This document shows positions 34,194 through 43,773 of a stretch of DNA of 64,000 nt, one piece after another. This DNA is from Lepisosteus oculatus (lineage: Eukaryota > Chordata > Actinopteri > Semionotiformes > Lepisosteidae), in contig NC_090703.1 in NCBI RefSeq assembly GCF_040954835.1, positions 20,783,444 through 20,847,443 on the forward strand. Reading direction: 5' to 3'. Position numbers and translations under genes: made by a program. Numbering within the stretch: the first letter of the stretch is position 1; each line of letters starts with the position of its first letter. A model generated the notes under the pieces. The model saw only the letters and a list, made by a program, of their open reading frames with translations. It was not told where the DNA came from and did not search any database.

Positions 34194-34789
34194 CCTCCTG
34201 CTTTGCACAGAAGTACACAGCACTGTCAGCAGACTTCAGTTCCCGCACAGTCAGGTACAAAGATGAATCTTTCCGCTCTGAAGAGAACCTTCCTTCAATT
34301 TTTTTTTCCATTGATTCCGTGTCATAATAGTAATATACTATGAGCTCCAGATGTTGTCCAGGCAGCTGGCGGTACCAGTACATTCCCCTGTAGCTGGTGC
34401 CTTTCTGAGAGCAGTACAGAGTCACATTGTGTCCTTCTTCAACCATGACATTGGGAGACTGGTCAACTGCTAGAGCTGAAAAGGCAAAACACAGTTTCAG
34501 ATCATGACTTGAAAGTAGCACTTTCCTTCCTACTGTACATAGAATTAGTCCAGCAGAAAAAATAAACTTCTGGACAATCCACAAATGGTATTTGGAAATA
34601 TTTTAGCATTGCAGTTACAGTATCAACCAGCATTTCACTGTCCCCTGGAAGAAAAACTTTAGTTCCAACGATTCGAAATGGAAAGGCGGTCAGATGGACA
34701 GGAGCAGAGCTCTTTGTGGAGTTGGTAGTCACATCGATCGGAACAGCTGTACCTAAAGGGATCAGCAGGAGAAGAGCAGTGAGAGACAT
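34194..34789 (-). CDS. V20: T-cell receptor V gene, family D, intact
   Basis: The leader exon (34753-34789, 37 nt, MSLTALLLLIPL, donor GTACAG) is followed by a 277-bp intron and a 282-nt V exon (34194-34475, acceptor TGCCTTTTCAG), giving 106 residues plus one base. The domain has LAVDQSPNVMVEEGHNVT, LYCSQKG, MYWYRQLPGQHLELIVYYY and DSAVYFCAKQE. Order and motifs are strongly TRBV-like. The RSS at 34155-34193 has heptamer CACAGTG, 23-nt spacer and nonamer ACAAAAACA. The promoter motif is CAGGAAGTGATGCAG at 34869-34883. It is the intact relative of the broken V14. Confidence 0.9.
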
Positions 34790-35299
34790 ATTCCTCAGAG
34801 GAGAGGAGAGAAGTTCTCATCAACATCTAGAGGGACAGCAGCTGCTGCAGCCTGTTGCAGGCTCTGTTCAGGAAGTGATGCAGCATAGTGATCTGTGAGG
34901 TAATGAACAGCAACAGAACTGGCGGAATAGAAAGGGGAATGATGTAAAACTGTCCAGTTTCATTAGTACTTAATGTTGCATTTCTATTACTTTACTGACA
35001 GGTTCATGGTGCTAAGAAAAACATCTAAATGTAGACATCAACATTTGTAAATCAAGATATTATAGTACAACATCTAGGTGTTAACAGTTTTGGAAGAAAT
35101 TATTTTACTTTACTTTAACTGCCCTGTTTCTTTTAGGTAATAACAGGATTTTGTTATTCTCTGGACATTTTGTATTATATTGATGCTGCTCAAGTATTCA
35201 CTATTTCTTGTGTTGTAGCTCCCCCTATTGCAGTAAAATGCAGTAGGGAAGACAAGGAGGAGTTTTTGACAAGCTGTGCACGAGCTCTGCATCACTGTG

Positions 35300-35922
35300 T
35301 TTGCCAGCTGCACAGAAATATGTGGCGCCGTCTCCTACCTCCAGCTTCTTCACTGTGAAAGATCCATTTTGAGCAATAGTTTTATGGACTTCATATTTCT
35401 CTTTACTGAACTCTCCAAAGTCAGGGTCACCACCAACAACAGAGTAGACAATGAGCTGAATTCTCTCTCCAGGAAGCTGACGGAACCAGTACATAGCATT
35501 GTAGTTGATGTCCAGCTTGTGTTCACAGTGCATCTCTGCAGACCCCCCTGGCTTTCTCCAGAGGATTGGGGTCTGCAAAACTTTACTCACCTCACAGTGA
35601 CCTGCTAAAACAATAACAATGGAGATTAACTCTAAAGGAGTCCTGTAGCCTTATGTTATGCATTGAATTTCCTTATTAAGCATTATCAGAACTACATATA
35701 GTGCACATCAAATGTACTGTAAGTTTATTTAGATATCACAAATTAGTTTTATATATTCATTAAGATTAAATTTGTCCAAAATATTGAAATTAAATAAATG
35801 TTTTAGACTCTTCTACGTATAACAAGGTTGCAGTTATACAGTATTAGATTGGATCAAAATACAAACATAGGCTTACTTGTTAAAATGTGTAAGAGAAGAA
35901 ACAAATTCAGAAACAATCTCAT
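35300..35922 (-). CDS. V21: T-cell receptor V gene, family C, intact
   Basis: The leader exon (35877-35922, MRLFLNLFLLLHILT) and V exon (35300-35604, acceptor GTTTTAG) give 117 residues. The domain has GHCEVSKVLQTPILWRKPG, MHCEHKL, MYWFRQLPGERIQLIVYS and DGATYFCAAGK. The 5' half resembles V17, while the framework-3 stretch KEKYEVHKTIAQNGSF matches V10 and V11, so it looks mosaic. The RSS at 35261-35299 has a 23-nt spacer and nonamer TCAAAAACT. The promoter motif CAGGAAATGACATGG lies at 36006-36020. Confidence 0.88.
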
Positions 35923-36109
35923 CTCTCCTGCTCCCAGTCCACTGACACAAAAGAAAGTTTACAGAGTCTGCCACTGGTTGTATTATGATTAGCAGGAACT
36001 CCATGCAGGAAATGACATGGTCAGAGATACTCTAGGCATCAAATTAAAAGTTCCAAGAACCATAAATAAAGGTCTACAGGTACATTTAGAAAATGAAATA
36101 CATTTTTTT

Positions 36110-36300
36110 TATATCTTGTGTTCTATCACTCCCTGCAGGATAGGTCTTTTTTTACGTCATTACAACTGGGACTCATAATGTCATGGAGTTTTCAACTCAG
36201 TGCTATACTGTAACTCTGCAACACCTTCCATCAGCTCAGAAATATTTTACATGACATAATGTTGTGGCTCCAGCTTCATAATCTAAAAATAACACCCGTA
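36110..36300 (-). pseudogene. Relic 3' end of a family C V gene
   Basis: The order atatcttgtgttctatcac, cagctcagaaatattttac, ggctccagcttcat follows the 3' flank and framework-3 end of family C genes (compare 35,205-35,350) but is decayed, without heptamer, RSS or open frame. About 36,330-36,700 beyond it is the spacer shared with 29,300-30,060. Confidence 0.5.
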
Positions 36301-36874
36301 CTGAGAAAATATTTTTTTACTTTAAATGTTTCATCATGGTGGCTACCTTGACATTTTTAGTGGGGTCCCCCAGGTCATTTTCACAGTCCCTAGGTGTTAA
36401 GAGGGTCCTGACTAGCATAATAAAGCTTTTGCTTCTCTGAGAGGCTCTCACAACGTTTTCTTGGCAGTCTTTATCCCATTCTGAGTTCCCATACAGATTG
36501 TACTTGGGCATGTGGGTTAAAAAGCAATCGAAGCCATTGCAGTAAATTATTTCTTGATCAAATGCCAAAAGTATGAGGCAGGATTATCACACTGTATTAA
36601 AGGGTCCATTTTACGGGCAGCTTTTAAAGTTGTACTTACTGTAAGTTGTGCAGTTGTTTAGTGACAGATACAGTAGGAGAAATTTAAGCAATGCGATCTT
36701 TTTCACTCTTGCAAAATATCAATGTTGCAAGAACAGCTATTAGTGTTACACTTTCTGAAGTCTCACAAAATGCTTTGAGGCTGGTGGAGAGCTGATGTGT
36801 TCTACTGATGTCGCTGGTGAGGGGGTGGCTCAGAAGGGTTTTTGTAAAGAAAAGGGATGATCTGCAGCACTGTG

Positions 36875-37361
36875 TGTACTAGCTGCACAGAAATATACAC
36901 CGCTGTCAGCAGCTGTTATTGAGGAAATCTCTAAAACGCCTTTGTTTCTTCCATCTCCCGTTAAGGTGATTTTGTCTTTAAACTCATCTTCAGGATAAGG
37001 GTTGTTCAGATTAAGATATCCAAGGTATTTAAAAGCTCCTTTTGCATTTTGCAGGTACCAGTACATGCGTTCATAGCTTTTTATATTGTGGCTGCAGCTG
37101 AGCTTAGCAGTTTTATTGAGTTTTGTAATGAACAGAGCAGGAGGATCCTGGTAAACACTGTTACAGTCTGCCAGACCTGTGGACAGAGAGAACAAACAAC
37201 CCAAGTTATAGCAGCACATAAGCAAAGGAAAGAGATGGTGAAAATGTGTTAATACACAGTATATTATCATTTATTCAAAACTCAGATTCAGGGAGATTTA
37301 TACATATAGTACCTGTGAGCCAGTGCAGTAAGACAGTGACCCAAATGAAAACTTTGAGCAT
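36875..37361 (-). CDS. V22: T-cell receptor V gene, family B, intact
   Basis: The leader exon (37313-37361, MLKVFIWVTVLLHWLT, donor GTACTA) and V exon (36875-37176, acceptor CTGTCCACAG) give 117 residues. The domain has LADCNSVYQDPPALFITKL, LSCSHN, MYWYLQ, YLGYLNLNNPYPEDEF and SGVYFCAAST. The RSS at 36837-36874 is consensus with a 22-nt spacer. The promoter motif CAGGAAATGACAGAG lies at 37440-37454. CDR1 (IKSYER) equals V18; CDR2 resembles V12, so again exchange between copies is likely. Confidence 0.88.
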
Positions 37362-37969
37362 CTTGACTCCTCAGTGATGGAGAGAGAAGAGCAGCACAGT
37401 AGCCCTGATCTAGACTGTGGACTCTGAGTGGGAGGGAGACAGGAAATGACAGAGCAGCCAGTAGACAACAGTTTTTTCTCACCACTTTTTGGTTTCCTTC
37501 TGTATTCTGTCAGAAAATACCCTGTTACTTACTGACATGTTATGATGTTTTTGTAATCTTTTATTCCAACACTAGAATGTAAAGGTGGTATACTGCAAAA
37601 CATAAAACAAAAATAAAATTCCATTAAGAGTGTAATAGGTTTCCTGTCCACATGTTGCCAAATGGACCTGTGGCGATCGCTAACTCTGGCAAATACCGCT
37701 TCTTGTAGGCAGAAGATCAGCAACGGGATCTCTTGGGGGTAATTACTCTCCTTGAAAAGCAGTGGTTGGAGTTGTAAAAAAAGAAAATGTATTTTCTTCT
37801 TTTGAGCGGGAAAAGGAAAGAGATATGAGCCTTAACTATAGAGCTTGGACAAGGTTCTGCAACTATAACATTCCCATGCAACTGTCAGATAGCTGAGTCT
37901 GATCCTTGGTCTGAGGATGTTCTCAGCAGATAGTTCGAGTTGAAAAACATCTACTATGGCACAAGAACA

Positions 37970-38500
37970 ATTTGAATGATTTGTCAATTACTGCCCAGCG
38001 GCACTCACTTCAGTGGTCATGAAGTGCTTGGAAAGCCTTGTACTATCCTGTATGAATTGCACTATCCCAGACTCCCTTGACTAACTTCCGTTTGCTTACC
38101 TCCTGAATAGGTCATTTGATGATGCCATATCTCTAGCAATACATACTGCGCTAGACCAGATGCTGTTTGCTGTTTATAGATTACAGCTCAGCCTTTAACA
38201 CAATTGTACCCACCAAGCTGGTCCCAAAACTCAGGAATCTGGGCTTATGCAACTCTATCTGCAACTGGATACTGGATTTCCTGATGGGCAGACCTCAGGT
38301 GGTGAAAATTGGCAACAATATCTCCTTTACAGTGAGCCTAAACACTGGAGCTCCCCAAGGCTGCTTCCTCAGTCCTAGGTTGTACTCCTTGTTCACCTAA
38401 GACTGAACAGCCACTTACAGCAGCAGCCGCATTATTAAGTTTGCAGATGGCACCACAAGTATCGGGCTGATCAGGAACAACAATGAGTCCACATCCAGGA
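37970..38500 (+). mobile_element. LINE reverse-transcriptase fragment, inactive
   Basis: Translated, this gives ALTSVVMKCLESLVL, then [33 protein letters not shown] and [19 protein letters not shown], the palm motifs of a fish non-LTR retrotransposon reverse transcriptase (Rex1/L2/Jockey-like; clade not certain). The catalytic F/YADD box reads FADG, and a stop and frame breaks follow. No endonuclease domain or 5' end is seen. The homologous spacer after V18 lacks it, so it arrived after or was deleted from one cassette copy. Confidence 0.8.
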
Positions 38501-38509
38501 GTGAGGTGG

Positions 38510-39050
38510 AGAATGTTCATGTGAAATCCCCAAGAATGCACAAGAAAAGAAGTTTAGCAGAGCCACATCTGACAGGAGGCCAGAACTCACCTCCTCTGCG
38601 ATACCTATGACAACCACAGTGTAACTGAAATGTTTGAAGTTAACACTTACTGTAACACCACAAGATGCTGTCTAACAAAGCCTTGTGTGTCAATCACAAG
38701 GATGGCCACTGCACAGATTATAATCATATTCATGTCTCCACCTATAACTTAACTGTGATTTTGTAGGTTAAAGGAGCCGATGTTTCCACAGCAAAATATT
38801 TTTATTTTGGACTACAGTCCTTTCTTTGGCTCTGCAATGTAAGAATTGAACAATTATCATTACTGCCAAAGACATATTTTGTATGGGACACACCCCACAA
38901 GGAAAGATTTTAACTGTTTAAAAGATTTGAGCAAGTTTGTACCACTCAGTGTTTGGGTTTTTCACTATTCCTTGTGTTGTAGCCTCCCCTACAGATCAAG
39001 ATGAGTTACTGTACTCTTGACAGCAAACAGTACAGACTTAAGTATGGGAG
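38510..39050. other. V22-V23 spacer beyond the LINE, no gene seen
   Basis: About 38,510-38,650 matches 31,980-32,130. The rest is AT-rich with no recognised feature. Confidence 0.45.
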
Positions 39051-39093
39051 AAGGAGTTTTTGACAAGTTGTGCAGCAGCTCTGCATCACTGTG

Positions 39094-39723
39094 TTTGCCA
39101 GCTGCACAGAAGTATGTGACGCTGTCTCCTGGTTCCAGATTCTTCACTGTGAAAGATCCTTTTTGAGCTTCAGTCTTTTTAACGTCATATTTCTTTGTAC
39201 TGAGTTCTCCAAAGTCAGGGTCAATACCAACAACAGAATAGACTATGAGCTGAATTCTCTCTCCTGGGAGCTGACGGAACCAGTACATAGCATTGTAGCT
39301 AATACCCCCCTGGTGTTCACAGTGCATCGATACTGACTCTCCTGTATTGTTCCAGAGAATGAGTGGGGTCTGGGAGACATGGAGTTCTTGACCACAACCA
39401 GCTGAAAGAGAATAAAAGAGCTAATGTGAGAAGAGAAATAAAAACTCCCTGATATTGCTTCCCTTGCAAAAATTTAAAGAACTAGTACTTATATTCTAAG
39501 ATAGAAAACCATTTAAACAGTCCATTTAAGAACACAGATTTCTTCTCAACAATAACTGTGTTCCAATATTTGTCATTTAAAATAGTTTTTACTATTTTAG
39601 GAGATTGCTTGCTTCACAAAAGAATTGTGTTACTTTTTCTTAAAAATTCAGAAACAAATAAAAGTCAGCAAGTTTACTTGTTATAATGTGTAAGAGAAGA
39701 AGAGAAGCCAGAGGATATCTCAT
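39094..39723 (-). CDS. V23: T-cell receptor V gene, family C, intact, copy of V19
   Basis: The leader exon (39678-39723) and V exon (39094-39401, acceptor TCTCTTTCAG) give 118 residues. It differs from V19 at a few sites: GISYNA versus GVTYNA in CDR1, YSVVGIDPDFGELSTKKY versus YSAVGIDPDFGEFSTEKY around CDR2, and DSVTYFCAAGK at the end. The RSS at 39055-39093 has heptamer CACAGTG, 23-nt spacer and nonamer TCAAAAACT. The promoter motif CAGGAAGTGACACAG lies at 39821-39835. Confidence 0.9.
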
Positions 39724-39849
39724 CTCTCCTATGAAGTCCAGAGGCTTATTCTACTGACACAGACAATGAGCACCTTCAGAGTCAACAGGTGTCTTCTTTC
39801 TGATCGGTAGGAGCTCTGTACAGGAAGTGACACAGCTAGTATGTCAAGG

Positions 39850-40340
39850 AATGAGGAAGTCATTAGGTTAGCAGGATATTTAAGTGATAATACAGTCACT
39901 GTATCAGAAACTGCAAAAACCGACAGTAAAAGAAGTTACAAAATAGAGGAAGACCATTCCGCCCAGTAAATCAAATAGTCGGGGAATCAATTACAAATAC
40001 CCAGAAGACATGTCAAAGACTCCACAAATAAAATTTCTTCAAAAAGTCTTTTGAAGATCTGTTGCAATTGGGGAGGGAAATAACAGCTAGTATCAAAAAA
40101 TATTCACAAAGTGTTGCTACTGTATATTGAGCTACAGCAACATCACTGATTGGCATCAGTCAGAAACATTAATTTTCAAAACTGCCATGCAGCACCTGGC
40201 TTGAGGGAAGGAAATACATCATGATTACAGTTAATTTCTTTTAATGCTGATAACAATAAAATTACATGTGGTTTCCCTCTCATTTGGAGTAAGAAATAAC
40301 TTTGTAGCTGGTGTTGCAGGTGCAACAAAACAGTGATACT
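39850..40340. other. V23-V24 spacer, no gene seen
   Basis: AT-rich sequence partly matching 33,200-34,140. No other feature. Confidence 0.45.
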
Positions 40341-40389
40341 AACATAGATCTGTTTTTGTCTGGTCTTCACGTGCAGCCAGCTCACTGTG

Positions 40390-41085
40390 CCTCCTGCTTT
40401 GCACAGAAGTACACAGCACTGTCAGCAGACTTCAGTTCCCGCACAGTCAGGTACAAAGATGAATCTTTCCGCTCTGAAGAGAACCTTCCTTCAAATTTTT
40501 TTTCCATTGATTCCGTGTCATAATAGTAATATACTATGAGCTCCAGATGTTGTCCAGGCAGCTGGCGGTACCAGTACATTCCACTGTAGCTGGTGCCTTT
40601 CTGAGAGCAGTACAGAGTCACATTGTGTTCTTCTTCAATCATGACATTGGGAGACTGGTCAACTGCTAGAGCTGAAGGGAGAAACAAGACAGTCAATAAA
40701 TGTCAGAACCTTGAGAATATCAGAGAATCCCATACTTATTATGCAGTTAGCCCAGTCTAAAAGGTCCTACTGAAAACAGCACTTGTGAAATATGAAATGA
40801 TTTCTCTTTTCCAGCCATTAAGATGCATTTTCCTATGTCTTGAAAGCCAAACATGCTGCTAAAAGCTTTTTGAAATACACTGTGCATTAGATTCCTCTCA
40901 AAAGAAATTACAAGATATGAAAGTTTGCAGCTGTATGTTTTTTGCACCCATTTCAAAGCAACAGAAAAATAAAAAAACAAGACATCATTTTTAAATTAAA
41001 CATGGACGATCTTCTTGTTGAGTGACGCCCTGATTATAAGGTTTGTACCTAGAGGAATCAGGAGCAGGATGATGGCCAGAGCCAT
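40390..41085 (-). CDS. V24: T-cell receptor V gene, family D, intact; 5'-most V
   Basis: The leader exon (41049-41085, 37 nt, MALAIILLLIPL, donor GTACAA) is followed by a 377-bp intron and a V exon (40390-40671, acceptor TCTCCCTTCAG). The V exon is almost identical to V20 (SYSGMY for SYRGMY, EKKFEGRF for EKKIEGRF, IEEEHNVT for VEEGHNVT). The leader and intron are different from V20. The RSS at 40351-40389 has heptamer CACAGTG, 23-nt spacer and nonamer ACAAAAACA. The promoter motif CAGGAAGTGACTCAT (41164-41178) holds an AP-1-type TGACTCA. This is the last V gene before capn3. Confidence 0.9.
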
Positions 41086-41163
41086 GCTCTTCAGTGGTGT
41101 ACATGAAGAGAGCATCAACATCTAGAGGGACTGGAGCTGCCCCTGCCTGTTTAGGGCTCTGTT

Positions 41164-41178
41164 CAGGAAGTGACTCAT
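41164..41178 (-). promoter_or_regulatory. V24 promoter motif with AP-1-like core
   Basis: CAGGAAGTGACTCAT: the same position (79 bp before the ATG) and ETS-like half as other V genes, but the CRE-like half is TGACTCA, the AP-1 consensus. Confidence 0.5.
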
Positions 41179-41189
41179 CCAGCTGATCT

Positions 41190-43260
41190 CTGACTGAGAG
41201 GTGAATGCTGGCTTAATTGCAGACGTCTTAAACTTGTTTAAATAGTCTATCGTAAAAACACAAGTGTGTTTGCCAGCATTCACAGAAAGGGCATTCATAT
41301 ATCCTGCTCCAGTGGGTTTTTCACAACCTCTCTGCTGGCCACAGTATATTGTACTTTTCTCTTTGCAAAAAAAATATACAGCTTACAACTTAAGAAAACA
41401 AATGCACTGTTAAACATGTCTTCGGTGTTGTATGGAATCCAGACCCCAAGCATCTTTTATTTATTGAGCTCCCCAGCAGCATTCTATACATCTCCCAAAG
41501 AAGGCTCCTCACAGCCGAAAACATTGTGTTTCTTTTCTGCTCTTTTCAGCATGGAATAAACATTTACTTCTTCCTTGTCTCTTTCTCTCCCCCATTTACA
41601 GTAAGTGAGGCAGTGCTTTCTTTATCCATCCCAAACCTAGTCACCAACCCGACTGGCACCCTGTTATAGTGTGCCCAGATAGTAAAAAACAGCATGACTA
41701 ACAGCACACCTGAGACTGAAAAACAGTGAGTCTCAGCAAAACCTCAGCTTTCTGGATGTCTGAATACTTTTGGCACATATATATTCCACATGGCTAATTC
41801 CTGTCATGGAAACATTCACACTCTCCTTAAGGGGAATCAGGGTAGTGCCCTGTCTAAAATAAGTCTACACAACAAGTATAGAATATATGAACAACAACGA
41901 GAATATATGAACCATTAATATAGATTCAGTTTATTAGTTTATTATTATTAGTTTATTCAGTTTAAAATGTTGTTTTTGGTAAAGGGTTTTTGTGCAAGGT
42001 CCTATGTTGGGAATTTACCATTTCTTGTATTCTCTTGCCCCCTGTAGGACAGAGAACAGCAGCACAACAGCTGAGCTGAGAGCTCTGAATACGTTTTTTT
42101 TATTAAACATGTTCATCTAATCAGCACAGGAAGATGTAGTTACACACTTTCTTTCTACTTAGCAGGGTGAAATGCAAAAAGGATGCAATGTTGCTTTTCA
42201 TCATTTTGTATGATTCCTGCAGATAGTGATACTGCACTGTGCTGTGCACTCCTCCCCTTGCTGTTAAACTCCACTATGCCATGCATTCAGAGAGCTGTCA
42301 CATCTCACAGCTAAAGCATTCAGCAGCTGCTTCATACTGTATGTCTGTGCACTCCATGTCTGGGTGCACCCAGCAATTGAAAGTACTCCCTGCAACTCTG
42401 TTGAGAATGTATGGCATGCAGTTCATGCATTGGTGCACCTTGGTGTTGCCTCAGTTGGTGTATTTTCTGTGTTTCTATGAGCTTCATGACCCATGTACGT
42501 CTTGCATTGGTCACGCACTCAGTATCCCAGTTCTGGGAAATTCAGTATCCTGGTGTTCTTCTGTCCTACGAACTTTACTCACTTGCGTGCTGCATTATGT
42601 TATATTGGGTCAGTGCTTTTCAGTTAAGTGCTGTCTATGCTCTAGATTCTAGAGTCTAGAACTTGTGGTGCCAATCATACATTGCACTCCTTTAACCACG
42701 GCATCCTCAATTTCTGCAAAAAATGTGCCAATACAGTCCATTACCACCTAGCACCTAGCAAATTATCCCTAGAGGATGGCTATGGCTTGTCTTAGATCTG
42801 TTACCCCTCCAGTACTACAATAAAATAATTTTGCCATGAAGTGGAATATCTGAGAAGTCCTTGAGTGAATTTATGTACAAGCATATCAAAAAGAAAAGGG
42901 AGGCCTACTCTATTTCAACAAGCATAAGAATATGCAGCAAGTAGCAAACAAATCATTCACTGGGTACTAGTAAATCTTCATTAAAGTGAGTTGCATTCTT
43001 CTTCTAAACAGCACCATATACAGTGCTGTATAGTAAAATTACAGTCTGTATATTGTACCAAGTGTAATACCATATGCTACATCATCTTGCTTCCCCAGTT
43101 CAAGGGAGTGCTTGACTTGTCAAAACTGTTAGATTATCAAATTTGATTTAAGCTAGAGATAATGTAAACTTTATCCCCAGCAATCAGTCAAGAAGACTGT
43201 TTGCTACATGTTATAACAGCCACAGATGCTCCAGATTCTTTCTGTGCCTCTCTCCAGCCA
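41190..43260. other. Boundary between the V array and capn3, no gene seen
   Basis: No V relic, exon or RNA gene is seen. About 41,485-41,575 is a dispersed fish repeat (aagaaggctcctcacagcc ... cttttcagcatggaataaa), found again at about 45,910-46,000. Frames at about 42,239-42,659 overlap in several registers and look like chance. Confidence 0.5.
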
Positions 43261-43329
43261 AGCTGACTGGAGTGGAGAGAGCTCTCCTGGAGATGAGTGT
43301 TTGAAAGTAGACACCTCCGTCCTTTTTAA

Positions 43330-43773
43330 AAGTTTATTTTTAGAGCTCCCAATTGGTAGAGATTGCTAGGGAAGTGGTGAGGGTTTGTGTGTGTGTGCGT
43401 TTTTTCGAGAGCCTGCATGGGCGTGTGTGTCTGAAGAAACTGGAAGCCAGCAGAAAGAAGGGGAAGTTAAGGGAAAAGATTGAGAAAAAGTTGTGTCGGT
43501 CATGCGTAAAAGAGAGGTCTGCAAGTGCAGAGCTTGGGACTGTCAATTTATAAGGTGGGGGTGGAGGGAACAGACACGAAAGAATAAAATGAAATTTTAA
43601 TTTTTCAGCCTGGCTTGAGTGGAACTTTCTGACAGACAGATTTCTCCTTAGCAGTTGAAGCCATTATCAGTTTTAAATATATACGGTATACGTACTTGCT
43701 CTTTTTTCTTTCACAACTCTGCTGTGGACTTCACACAAGCTGCCAGTTTTGTGGAGTTTGTTAAGAAGGAAAA
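43330..43773 (+). promoter_or_regulatory. Probable capn3 muscle-type promoter and 5' UTR
   Basis: Upstream of the capn3 ATG lie an AT-rich MEF2-like ttatttttag (43,336-43,345), an adjacent CAATTG E-box within ccaattgg (43,350-43,357) and a GT-rich stretch (43,382-43,400). MEF2 and E-box pairs are typical of muscle promoters, and calpain-3 is a muscle protease, so the location fits. The transcription start is not determinable here; no TATA box is obvious. Confidence 0.35.

Noticed and set aside
1..41085. TRAV/TRDV assignment of the array
   Set aside because: Not excluded, but MYWYRQ/MFWYQQ framework 2 and the TGATGTCA promoter element fit TRBV better. The RSS type does not help, since all V segments of TRA, TRB and TRD have the 23 class.
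42239..42659. Coding gene between V24 and capn3
   Set aside because: Two overlapping frames in different registers with no splice sites, domains or codon bias.
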